Source of the DNA: Paenibacillus ehimensis NBRC 15659
Lineage (GTDB): Bacteria > Bacillota > Bacilli > Paenibacillales > NBRC-103111
Assembly (NCBI RefSeq): GCF_004000785.1
Contig: NZ_BILX01000021.1
Location: 36,588-100,587 of the forward strand
DNA length: 64,000 bases
Direction: 5' to 3'
The position numbers and the translations under genes are program-made. Position 1 is the stretch's first letter; each line of letters opens with the position of its first letter. The notes beneath the pieces were generated by a model, which ran no database searches, was not told where the DNA came from, and saw nothing but the letters and a program-made list of their open reading frames with translations. Of the stretch, positions 17,144 through 24,683 are shown in pieces.

Positions 17144-17739
17144 TCTCCGATCACATCCGTTTCCGGCAGGCAGTTGACGTTGATCCCGATAAGTACCTCG
17201 GCAAGCAGGTCAAGCTTTTCCAGGCCATATCCTTTTTCGATAAACCACTGGTAAGCGACCATCTCCAGCATTCCGATTTCCGCATATGCGGTCATTTCCA
17301 GCTGCTCGTCCGTATATCCGGGATAAACGTTATAATGCTTGAAGATACCTTTGACAACCTCGCAAACATTGCCGTAAAACTGCTTCGCGATGTCCGCTAT
17401 TTCCGGAGAGGCGGCGCCATGCCGCTTCAAAATGTTCAGTATCGTCCGGTTTTGGTAATAGATGATCAGCGTTTCCCGGATCAAACCATCATGCATTTGA
17501 CCGTTGCCTACATCCGGATGGTCGTCCGATTCCGGCTTGAGCGCATCAACGATTTCCTTCAAGCACTCCTCCGCCACGCTGCGGAACAAGTCTTCCTTGC
17601 TTTTGAAATAAAGATAAAACGTGCCCTGCGCCATGCCGGCATCCTTGACGATGTCCGACACTTTGGTGCTGTGATATCCTTTCTGCTCAAAAAGCTTCAG
17701 CGCCGACTCGATAATTTTGTCTCTCTTCTCTACGGCCAA
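17140..17739 (-). CDS. TetR/AcrR-family repressor of the RND exporter
   Basis: This 199-residue regulator has an N-terminal TetR helix-turn-helix (residues about 7-52, with DIVKDAGMAQGTFYLYFKSKEDLF) and an all-helical ligand-binding part. The start is a TTG at 17739, supported by GAGGAG 9 nt upstream; no ATG or GTG fits better. It is the first gene of a two-gene operon with the RND permease, and a 20-bp palindrome lies in its own promoter, so autorepression relieved by an exported compound is the likely scheme. Confidence 0.9.
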   Translation of the reverse strand: MAVEKRDKIIESALKLFEQKGYHSTKVSDIVKDAGMAQGTFYLYFKSKEDLFRSVAEECLKEIVDALKPESDDHPDVGNGQMHDGLIRETLIIYYQNRTILNILKRHGAASPEIADIAKQFYGNVCEVVKGIFKHYNVYPGYTDEQLEMTAYAEIGMLEMVAYQWFIEKGYGLEKLDLLAEVLIGINVNCLPETDVIGE

Positions 17740-17784
17740 CGGTGAATTCTCCTCCCCTGGACTGTCCTCACGGCCGGTCCCGAC

Positions 17785-17813
17785 ATTATGACTGATTCGT
17801 CAGTCATTTTGCA
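17785..17813 (-). promoter_or_regulatory. tetR-RND promoter with embedded TetR operator
   Basis: A perfect palindrome, ATGACTGA-TTCG-TCAGTCAT (17788-17807), fills the spacer between a minus-strand -10 CATAAT (17785-17790) and a weak -35 TGCAAA (17808-17813; 17-nt spacer). Binding there would block RNA polymerase directly. Confidence 0.7.
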
Positions 17814-17871
17814 TCATACCATGGATTGCCATGGCTTTCAATCCCCTGATCCGCAGTTTTTCACCGGCTGC

Positions 17872-17904
17872 AAAAGAAAAGGGACTGCTCCGGCCGGCAG
17901 CCCC
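17872..17904 (-). terminator. Terminator of the CoA catabolic operon
   Basis: Minus strand GGGGCTGC-CGGCCGGA-GCAGTCCC followed by TTTTCTTTT, 13 bp after the stop of the solute-binding-like gene. Confidence 0.75.
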
Positions 17905-17916
17905 TCGTTGTCTTAT

Positions 17917-19077
17917 TCAGTGAGATTGCATGCTTCGGTAGCTCGCATTCATCCGGTCGATGACATCGTCCGGATGAACCGCTTCGCCTCCGAGACTTGC
18001 CCGGAGCGCTTCGTGCAGCAAAATTCCCCCTTGCTCCTGAAAGGCCGGGAAGGCCCGGTTTCTCGGACGCATATAGCTGAGCTCCAGCGTCCGCATCGTG
18101 TCGGCGAAGAACCCGCCGCACTTGCGGTTCACTGCTTCATCGCGCCACGCCGCCGCGTGTCCCGGCTGTCCCCCTTGCTCCGCATATAGCGTCCGCTGCA
18201 CATCGCCGCTTGTTACAAACATCGCAAACTCCACCGCAAGGGGAATGTGAGCGGACAAAGCCGACACGGCGATCCCAACGCCGCCGAGCAGACTGCCTCG
18301 CGGTTCCCCGTCCATGCCCGGGATATCGGTAAAACGGAGTAGCCGGTCCGCGAAGCCTGCCCTGGCATAATTGGAATAGCCGAAAGCTAAAGGCACGTAG
18401 ACGATATCGTCATGCGACGCCATCCGATCGTACATCTGGATCGGGTTGGACTCCAGCGAAGCTTCGTGCAGCAGCGGCAGCAGCTTGAGCATCTGTCGAA
18501 TCGCGGCTTCGCCGATCTGCGGAGAAACCCCTCCCGCTTCGTCGAAAAACGATGCGCCGCCGATGCCGGCACACAGCGTCAGAAAGCTGCACATCGCATC
18601 CGTCGGACACAGCGGCCATCCGACCTTCCGGCCGGGCGGCAGCGTTTCAGCCAGCTCCGATACCTCCTTCCAGGAACGGGGAACATCCCGTTCGGGAAGC
18701 AGGTCTGCCCGGTAGGCCGCCACCTGCGCGGCGGCGTCCGCCGCCAAAGCCCATTGATGGCCGGCCCAATGGTAGCTTCGATGACTGGGACCGACCGTAT
18801 TCGCTTCCTGCTCCCGCAAATAATCTTCGGGGACGTACCGGTCAAGCGGTACCAAAACATGCTGCTCCGAGCAAATGCCGACATGCGGATGATCGATCAT
18901 GATGATGTCGTATTCGCGCGCCAATAGATGGACCGGATAATCGCCGAAATCTTTCAGCGATCGGCGGTCCCACCGGATGTCCATTCCGGGATGCCGTTCC
19001 CCGAACTTGGCGGCGGCCGCCTCCAGCGGGGCGAAGCCCCTGACATGGTTCCACGTCATGCCTCTTAACGTTGTCAT
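17917..19077 (-). CDS. Solute-binding-like protein without signal peptide, last gene of CoA operon
   Basis: This 386-residue protein has the general look of family 1 extracellular solute-binding proteins: an early beta strand (LRGMTWNHVRGFAPLEAAAAKFGERHP, quoted in part as GMTWNHVRGF), YDIIMIDHPHVG, a W-K-E-V segment, and a C-terminal helical lobe. It starts directly with MTTLRGMTW and shows no signal peptide, lipobox or Tat motif, so it should be cytosolic. GGAGG lies only 4-5 nt before the ATG. It is 17 nt downstream of the CaiB-family gene, with the enoyl-CoA hydratase and SDR further upstream. Cytosolic proteins of this type beside CoA transferases have no established role; sensing or chaperoning a CoA-pathway substrate is speculation. 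Confidence 0.7.
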   Translation of the reverse strand: MTTLRGMTWNHVRGFAPLEAAAAKFGERHPGMDIRWDRRSLKDFGDYPVHLLAREYDIIMIDHPHVGICSEQHVLVPLDRYVPEDYLREQEANTVGPSHRSYHWAGHQWALAADAAAQVAAYRADLLPERDVPRSWKEVSELAETLPPGRKVGWPLCPTDAMCSFLTLCAGIGGASFFDEAGGVSPQIGEAAIRQMLKLLPLLHEASLESNPIQMYDRMASHDDIVYVPLAFGYSNYARAGFADRLLRFTDIPGMDGEPRGSLLGGVGIAVSALSAHIPLAVEFAMFVTSGDVQRTLYAEQGGQPGHAAAWRDEAVNRKCGGFFADTMRTLELSYMRPRNRAFPAFQEQGGILLHEALRASLGGEAVHPDDVIDRMNASYRSMQSH

Positions 19078-19094
19078 GCTTCTTCCTCCGGTTT

Positions 19095-20285
19095 TTATAT
19101 AACGCCGATGCCCTTCATGACCTCGATCTCCGGTCCCGTGTAGCCGAGCTCGCGCAAGATTTCTTCGTTATGCTCGCCGATCATCGGAGGGTGACGGACG
19201 ATATCTCCGGGCGTCTCGCTGAACTTCACCGGCACGTTCACCGTTCGGACCGTCCCCGCCGTCGGATGCTCATAGGAGGTAAATGCGCCCAAATGCGCCG
19301 CTTGCAGATCGTTCTCCGCCTCCAAGTGATTTTTCACTTCCGAGACCCACATGTCCCGCTCAAGCATACGCTCCAGCCAGTAAGCCGTTGTCTGCTTCAC
19401 CGTGCTCTCTTGAATGCGGAAGAACACCTCGTCCCGTTTGTCGTACAGCGTCTGCGGATCGTCGTATGAATTCAGCCCTTCGTCTCCTAGCACCTCGGCG
19501 AGCACCGGAATCGGATTCACCGAAATGCAAATATAACCGTCCGCCGTCTTGTAGATGCCGAACGGAGCGGATTGACCGGGATGCGCGATACCCGATTGGG
19601 GGCGCTCGAACAGCTTGCCCGAGTTGAGCGTGACGGCATATTCCTGAAGCTGATGCGTCAGCAGGCACTGCAGCAGGTTGATCTCCAGCTTTTGCCCTTT
19701 GCCGGTCTTCTCCCGGTAATAGAGCGACGAGAGCAGGCCGTATACGATGTTATAGGCCCCGAGCTGATCGGCAATGCCCGTCCCAAGCGGTGTCGGCGGC
19801 GCATCCTTGGTACCGGTAAGCGTCGTCAGCCCGCTGAGCGATTGAATCATCAGATCCTGCCCCGGACGCTTCGCATACGGTCCATCCTGGCCATAACCCG
19901 TACTGGAGCAGTAAATGATCCGGGGATTGATCTTCTTGAAATCCTCGTAGCCGAAGCCAAGCTTCTCCATGACGCCGGGGCGGAAGTTTTCAACGACAAT
20001 ATCGCACGTTTCCGCCAGCCGGTAGATGATCTTCTTCGCCTGGGGCGTCTTCAGATCGAGTGCCAAGGAGCGTTTGTTCCGGTTGAAGGCCAAATAGCAG
20101 GGCGACTCCGTCCCACCGATCCAATAGTTCAGAAACGTCCAGGCTCTGTAGCTGTCCCCTGAACCTTTCCGCTCGATTTTGACGACATCGGCTCCAAGGT
20201 CGCCAAGCATCTGCGTAGCGAACGGACCTTGCAGCAAATGGGTGAAATCCAATACTTTAATTCCGGCCAGCGCCTTGTCCATCAT
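19095..20285 (-). CDS. CaiB/BaiF family III CoA transferase
   Basis: This 396-residue enzyme moves CoA between carboxylic acids. Family features include GIKVLDFTHLLQGPFATQMLGDLGADVVKIE (in part LGDLGADVVKIE), NRNKRSLALDLK, VVENFRPGVMEKLG, and the catalytic aspartate D144 in PGQDLMIQSLSGL, aligned with Asp169 of formyl-CoA transferase. Start at 20285 or the next codon 20282, behind GGGGGAG. Downstream position in an operon with an enoyl-CoA hydratase and an SDR suggests it activates the substrate of a short beta-oxidation-like route. The acid used cannot be read from the sequence. Confidence 0.88.
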   Translation of the reverse strand: MMDKALAGIKVLDFTHLLQGPFATQMLGDLGADVVKIERKGSGDSYRAWTFLNYWIGGTESPCYLAFNRNKRSLALDLKTPQAKKIIYRLAETCDIVVENFRPGVMEKLGFGYEDFKKINPRIIYCSSTGYGQDGPYAKRPGQDLMIQSLSGLTTLTGTKDAPPTPLGTGIADQLGAYNIVYGLLSSLYYREKTGKGQKLEINLLQCLLTHQLQEYAVTLNSGKLFERPQSGIAHPGQSAPFGIYKTADGYICISVNPIPVLAEVLGDEGLNSYDDPQTLYDKRDEVFFRIQESTVKQTTAYWLERMLERDMWVSEVKNHLEAENDLQAAHLGAFTSYEHPTAGTVRTVNVPVKFSETPGDIVRHPPMIGEHNEEILRELGYTGPEIEVMKGIGVI

Positions 20286-20305
20286 TTCTTCTCCCCCTGT
20301 CGTAT

Positions 20306-21283
20306 TCATTGACCAAGTCTCTCCACATGCCATTGCCATTCGAATCGGACCGCTTGACCGCCTTCCAAGCCTGATAGCCCGGTCCACTCGGCGGGCAGCG
20401 GTGAATTGAAGGCATCGGTAATGCTGCTCCACGGCTCCAGCGAAACCGCATGCGCCCATTCCGGCACGAAGACAACCGCGTGAGCCAGGTTTTCACTGAA
20501 CCCGAACACGATGCGGATGCCCGAACGTCTCCGTGTCAGGCGGCACTCCCGCTTGCCAGGAACCAAACGCAGCAGCACGTGATCCAGCTCCGCCGGAAGC
20601 GCGGATACCGTCAGCCCCCCGTCCAATTGCCGGCATAGCACCGTCCGTTCGGGGAGCCGCCCGATGCCGACAAGCTCGCTCGTATCGTATTGGAACTCGG
20701 CCGGCACAGCGACCTCGGTTTCCTCAAGCGCATCGCCGGATAGCGTAAAATACGGGTGAATACCGAAGCCGTAAGGCGCTTCGTCCCTTCCTTCGTTAAC
20801 CGCATCCAGTACAGCCGAGATGCGGCCTTCCTTCAACCGGTAGGTGAGGCGCAGAGCCACCTCATGCGGATAATAAGCATACCAGCCCGGATGATCGGTT
20901 GCGCGAAGCGCTGCCGTCATCCAAGCGCCTTCCGTCTCCGAAGCAGACAGCGATACCACCTCCCAAGGCAAATGGCGGATGTCCCCGTGAAGATGATGCC
21001 CTCCCTCGTGCTGCGGGAACGTATAGCGCCGGCCTCGAAAGGCAAAGGTCCCCCCGGCAATGCGGCTCGGCGGCCACAAGAGCGGCACGCCGTATTCGGC
21101 CGAGTACTCGGCCAGCATGGACAAATGCGGCGGCCCCTCGATCGTCTCATGTCCCTCCAAACGGCAGCGAATCAGATTGCAGCCGATCCCGGGAATAATA
21201 AAGGCTTCGCTGCCGGTCCGGTCATCGGACAAAATAACGTGTTCCCTGCCATCGCGCCATTCGCTGCAGACTCTATACCGCAC
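20306..21283 (-). CDS. Aldose 1-epimerase (galactose mutarotase) family protein
   Basis: This 325-residue beta-sandwich protein has the family's catalytic landmarks: HHLHGDIRHLPW, GFGIHPYFTL (second histidine) and SLEPWSSITDAFN (glutamate). It would interconvert anomers of a hexose or a related sugar. I chose the GTG at 21283 because GGGGAGGGG precedes it by 7-9 nt; the frame stays open to another GTG at 21361, 3 nt after the upstream stop, but that start lacks a good ribosome-binding site. A mutarotase inside a CoA operon hints that the substrate is sugar-derived, consistent with the sugar importer upstream. Confidence 0.8.
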   Translation of the reverse strand: MRYRVCSEWRDGREHVILSDDRTGSEAFIIPGIGCNLIRCRLEGHETIEGPPHLSMLAEYSAEYGVPLLWPPSRIAGGTFAFRGRRYTFPQHEGGHHLHGDIRHLPWEVVSLSASETEGAWMTAALRATDHPGWYAYYPHEVALRLTYRLKEGRISAVLDAVNEGRDEAPYGFGIHPYFTLSGDALEETEVAVPAEFQYDTSELVGIGRLPERTVLCRQLDGGLTVSALPAELDHVLLRLVPGKRECRLTRRRSGIRIVFGFSENLAHAVVFVPEWAHAVSLEPWSSITDAFNSPLPAEWTGLSGLEGGQAVRFEWQWHVERLGQ

Positions 21284-21363
21284 AGGCGCCCCCCTCCCCT
21301 TTTCCTGCTCCTGCTTCAAGTCCCGGCATCCCGTCTGCCGGAAGACGCCTTGCGGCTTCACCG

Positions 21364-22146
21364 CTACCGTCCCCGGAATTGCGGCGGCCGCTTCGCTACG
21401 AACGCAGCGATGCCCTCTTTCGCATCCTCGCTGTGAAACAGGCTGGCGAGGTAGGCGCGGTCATACGCCTGCGCCGTCTCCAGACTGGCGTCGCGGCCTT
21501 CGTTGATCAGCTTCTTTAGCGCCTGTACGGCAAGCGGCGCTTGAGCGGCAATATCCTGCGCAAGCTTAAGCGCCGTCTCCAGCAGAGCTTCCGGCTCCGT
21601 CACCTGATGGACAAACTGCATGATCCGGCCCTCGGCCGCGGTGACGAACTGGCCCGTCATCGTCAGCTCCTTGGCGGCATACGGCCCGATCGCCCGGGCG
21701 ATCTTCTGAATGCCGCCGCCTCCGGGCACAAGCCCCAGCTTGACTTCCGGCAAGCCGAACTTCGCTTTCTCCGAAGCGACGATAAGATCGCAAGCCAGCG
21801 CCAGCTCGAAGCCGCCGCCGAGCGCATATCCGTTCACCGCAGCAATCACGGGCTTGCCGCAACTTTCAATGGATCGGTACATCTCGCGTCCCTGGTCCTG
21901 AAAGGCAAAAAACTGACCCATATCGAAGCCGTTATACCCTTCGATGTCCGCTCCCGCCATGAACGCTTTGCCCGTGCCGGTCAGAACGACCGCACGCGCC
22001 TGATCCTGCCTGTGAAGCCAGCCGAAGCAATCCGTCAGCTCCGCCATCATTTCGCGGTTCATCGCATTCAGCTTCTCTTCCCGCCGGATCGTGACGGTGA
22101 AGACGCGATCCTGCTCCGCCACCTGCAAATACGTATATGAACGCAT
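21364..22146 (-). CDS. Enoyl-CoA hydratase/isomerase family protein
   Basis: This 260-residue crotonase-fold enzyme has both hydratase glutamates, E114 in YALGGGFELALACD and E134 in FGLPEVKLGLVPGGGG. The oxyanion-hole segment AFMAGADIEGY is also present. It is therefore expected to hydrate a 2-enoyl-CoA rather than merely isomerise it. The start at 22146 has GGAGGGGGAG. It is 18 nt downstream of the SDR gene. With the CaiB protein it suggests acid activation, hydration and oxidation of an acyl-CoA. Confidence 0.88.
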   Translation of the reverse strand: MRSYTYLQVAEQDRVFTVTIRREEKLNAMNREMMAELTDCFGWLHRQDQARAVVLTGTGKAFMAGADIEGYNGFDMGQFFAFQDQGREMYRSIESCGKPVIAAVNGYALGGGFELALACDLIVASEKAKFGLPEVKLGLVPGGGGIQKIARAIGPYAAKELTMTGQFVTAAEGRIMQFVHQVTEPEALLETALKLAQDIAAQAPLAVQALKKLINEGRDASLETAQAYDRAYLASLFHSEDAKEGIAAFVAKRPPQFRGR

Positions 22147-22164
22147 CCTGACTCCCCCTCCGTT

Positions 22165-22974
22165 CTACTCGCCACGGCTCGTTTGCCCGCCGTCCGCCAC
22201 GAACGTTTGCCCGGTAATGAATGAGGCTCCGTCGCTACACAGGAACAGCACAAGATCGGCGATTTCCTCCGGGCGGCCGAACCGGCCGATCGGGTGAGCC
22301 CGATTCCACGTGTCGATGAGCGCCTGCGGATCGTCCGTTTCTTCGAAAATCTTCTCGTTCATCGGCGTCATAATCGTGCCCGGCGCAACCGCATTGATCC
22401 GAATGCCCCGGGGCGCATATTCGACGGCCATTTGCCTCGTCATAGCCACAATGCCGCCTTTCGAAGCCGCATAGCCGGCCCAGCCGAGAAAGCCATTGAT
22501 CGCCTGGGTTGAAGCGCAGTTGACGATCGTCCCTCTTCCTTGCTCCAGCATATATGGCAGCGCATGCTTGCAGCCCCGGAACACTCCGCCGAGATTGACG
22601 TTTATCACCCGCTGCCAATCCTCCTCGCTCAGCTCGGCGGCTGCCCCGGGAACCGCCACTCCGGCATTGTTGTATACCGCATCGAGGCGACCCTTCCATG
22701 TATAAGCCGTCTCCATCAGATTGCGCACATCGGCGTCGACGCCGACATCCGCTTGCACGAACCGCGCTTCCAGCCCCTCGGCCGCAAGCCGGTTTTCGAG
22801 CGCCTTTCCCTTCTCTTCCGCCAGATCGGCGATGACGACCGCCGCTCCCGCTTCCGCGAACCCGCGGACCGCCGCCTCGCCGATTCCCATGGAACCGCCG
22901 GTGACGACCACCGTCTGACCGCTATAATCGAAACGCACCGCTTGCGCCAATTGAAACCGCTTCCTTTCCGTCAT
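22165..22974 (-). CDS. SDR-family oxidoreductase, first gene of CoA operon
   Basis: This 269-residue classical short-chain dehydrogenase has TGGSMGIG (25-32), D50 favouring NAD(H), NNAG near 102-105, and the catalytic S155, Y168 and K172. Close relatives include glucose 1-dehydrogenase-like and 3-hydroxyacyl dehydrogenase-like SDRs. The ATG at 22974 lacks an obvious ribosome-binding site, while a TTG at 22950 has AAAGGAAG 9 nt upstream and may be the true start (261 residues). An unusual palindrome and paired direct repeats lie just upstream. It probably oxidises the hydroxyl made by the hydratase next door. Confidence 0.85.
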   Translation of the reverse strand: MTERKRFQLAQAVRFDYSGQTVVVTGGSMGIGEAAVRGFAEAGAAVVIADLAEEKGKALENRLAAEGLEARFVQADVGVDADVRNLMETAYTWKGRLDAVYNNAGVAVPGAAAELSEEDWQRVINVNLGGVFRGCKHALPYMLEQGRGTIVNCASTQAINGFLGWAGYAASKGGIVAMTRQMAVEYAPRGIRINAVAPGTIMTPMNEKIFEETDDPQALIDTWNRAHPIGRFGRPEEIADLVLFLCSDGASFITGQTFVADGGQTSRGE

Positions 22975-22985
22975 TGGATACGTGG

Positions 22986-23040
22986 CAGCCGCCTGCGGCT
23001 GACAGGTTAAGCATAACGAATTTCCGCGGACGGCATAACG
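22986..23040 (-). promoter_or_regulatory. Promoter/operator candidate of the CoA operon: direct repeats and palindrome
   Basis: GCATAACG occurs at 23011-23018 and again at 23033-23040, 22 bp apart, two helical turns, as AraC-family activators often require. Read on the minus strand the repeats also supply TTATGC and, 17 nt later, TATGCT as -35 and -10. A perfect palindrome CAGCCGC-CT-GCGGCTG (22986-23001) lies 12 nt before the SDR ATG and would form a hairpin in the leader. The regulator gene just upstream is AraC-type. Confidence 0.5.
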
Positions 23041-23087
23041 GGGCTGCTTTTACTTTTCTTCCACTCTTCTGACCACCTTGCCGACTT

Positions 23088-24683
23088 CTACAGGTTCCGG
23101 TACTCGGCCGGCGTCAATCCGGTCAAATCCTTGAATATTTTGTTGAAATATTTGACATCCCCATAGCCGACCGCTTCGCTGATCTCGTACACCTTCAAAT
23201 GCGTATTCTTCAACAGCTGCTTCGCTTTCTCAATCCGCAGCTGCATCAAATATTTCGTAAATATTTGCCCGACCTCGTCCTTGAACAGCCTGCTCAAATA
23301 CGAAGGATTCACAAAAAAACGCTCCGCCAGCGTCTGCAGCGAAAGGTCTTCCCGGTAGTGCTCCTCCAGGTACGCCAGCATATCGCGAATCAGCTTGCTC
23401 ATCTTCGTCTTGCGGCTCCCCGCCGCTTGAGCCGCCTGCCGCAGCACGCTCGTCACGCACGATTGAACCTCGTCGATCGTATCGTACGCGGACACCTTGG
23501 CAAGCCACTCCTCCTTCGTGCTCCCGAGCAGCGTGCCGTCTGAGTCTCCATCGTCTATGGACTCAAAGGCCATCTGAATCAACAGGAGCAGCACATGCTC
23601 CACCTGACGCACCGGTATTTTCTTCCGTCGGATTTCCCCGAACAACCCGTCGAGCAACGCATACAGCTCCTCCTCGTTTCCAGCAGCAACGCAGTGAAGC
23701 AGCCGCTGCTGAAGCTCGCGCTGAAACAACTGCCGGTCTTCTTCGTCATGCACCTGCCGGAAAAAATAAGCTTGGTCGACGCCGTGGTACATTTTCATCT
23801 TGAGCGATTTCAACGCTTCCATACTGGCGGCGAACACGTCATTCTCCGTATGATGGCGCTCGCTGATGCCTACCGTTACGGTCACCTTGAGGAAGCTGCG
23901 GATGCTGCTGCGGATCGAATGGAGCAGCTCGTCCGGCTCATCCCCGCCTGCTTCCGCCCTGCACCAGATCACGGTCCGATCCGCCGCGGCGAACAGCAGA
24001 AACGGGCGTCCGCTGTTTTTGAGATATTCCTCCGCGATGTTCCGGATGCCGAACTGCAGCAGCTCGATTTCCCGCTGCTTGTAGCGTTCCTGCAGCAAAT
24101 ACAGCTGATCGATCTCCATGAGGATGACGACGTAGCTGTCCGCAATGCTTGCAATATCCAGTTCGAGCTCCCTGCACTTCTGGCGGATGATTCCCGGGTC
24201 CGTCGTCCGGCCCATAAACCAATTCGCCAAAAACTGCTCGCGAAGCGCGCGCAAGCCCTGCTTCAGCATGGACTGCTCCATCGCGGCGCGGTACCGTGCC
24301 GCCTGCTGCTCGCTGCGTGCGCGGGACAGCTTCAGGAACAGCTGCATCAGTTCGTCGTCATGCACGGGCTTAAGCAGATAATCGTACGCTCCGAGCCGCA
24401 TGGCGGTCCGCACATAGTCGAAATCGTCGAAGCCGGTCAGCATCACGGTTTCGATATCGGGTGCGCATTCCTTCACCTTGGCGAGCAGCGTCAAGCCGTC
24501 CATGACCGGCATGCGGATGTCCGTCAGCAAAAAGTCGATCTTCTCCTTGCGGATCAACTCCAGCGCTTCCGCCCCGTTCACGGCTTCGAAAATGCGCGTA
24601 ATCCCGCATTCTTCCCAATGCGTCGACTTCGACAGCACTTCGCGCATCCAGCCTTCGTCTTCGGCTATAAGCAAGCTAAACAT
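23088..24683 (-). CDS. Two-component response regulator, AraC-type output (YesN family)
   Basis: This 531-residue regulator has an N-terminal receiver domain with D55 (FLLTDIRMPVMDG) as the phosphorylation site and a conserved lysine in YLLKPV. A long middle region of about 280 residues follows. The C-terminal AraC double helix-turn-helix (about 430-531) contains LAERFFVNPSYLSRLFK and EISEAVGYGDVKYFNKIFK. It overlaps the kinase stop by 8 nt. YesN-type regulators control adjacent sugar ABC transporters, here the importer at 26.5-29.6 kb, and possibly the CoA operon immediately downstream. Confidence 0.92.
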   Translation of the reverse strand: MFSLLIAEDEGWMREVLSKSTHWEECGITRIFEAVNGAEALELIRKEKIDFLLTDIRMPVMDGLTLLAKVKECAPDIETVMLTGFDDFDYVRTAMRLGAYDYLLKPVHDDELMQLFLKLSRARSEQQAARYRAAMEQSMLKQGLRALREQFLANWFMGRTTDPGIIRQKCRELELDIASIADSYVVILMEIDQLYLLQERYKQREIELLQFGIRNIAEEYLKNSGRPFLLFAAADRTVIWCRAEAGGDEPDELLHSIRSSIRSFLKVTVTVGISERHHTENDVFAASMEALKSLKMKMYHGVDQAYFFRQVHDEEDRQLFQRELQQRLLHCVAAGNEEELYALLDGLFGEIRRKKIPVRQVEHVLLLLIQMAFESIDDGDSDGTLLGSTKEEWLAKVSAYDTIDEVQSCVTSVLRQAAQAAGSRKTKMSKLIRDMLAYLEEHYREDLSLQTLAERFFVNPSYLSRLFKDEVGQIFTKYLMQLRIEKAKQLLKNTHLKVYEISEAVGYGDVKYFNKIFKDLTGLTPAEYRNL

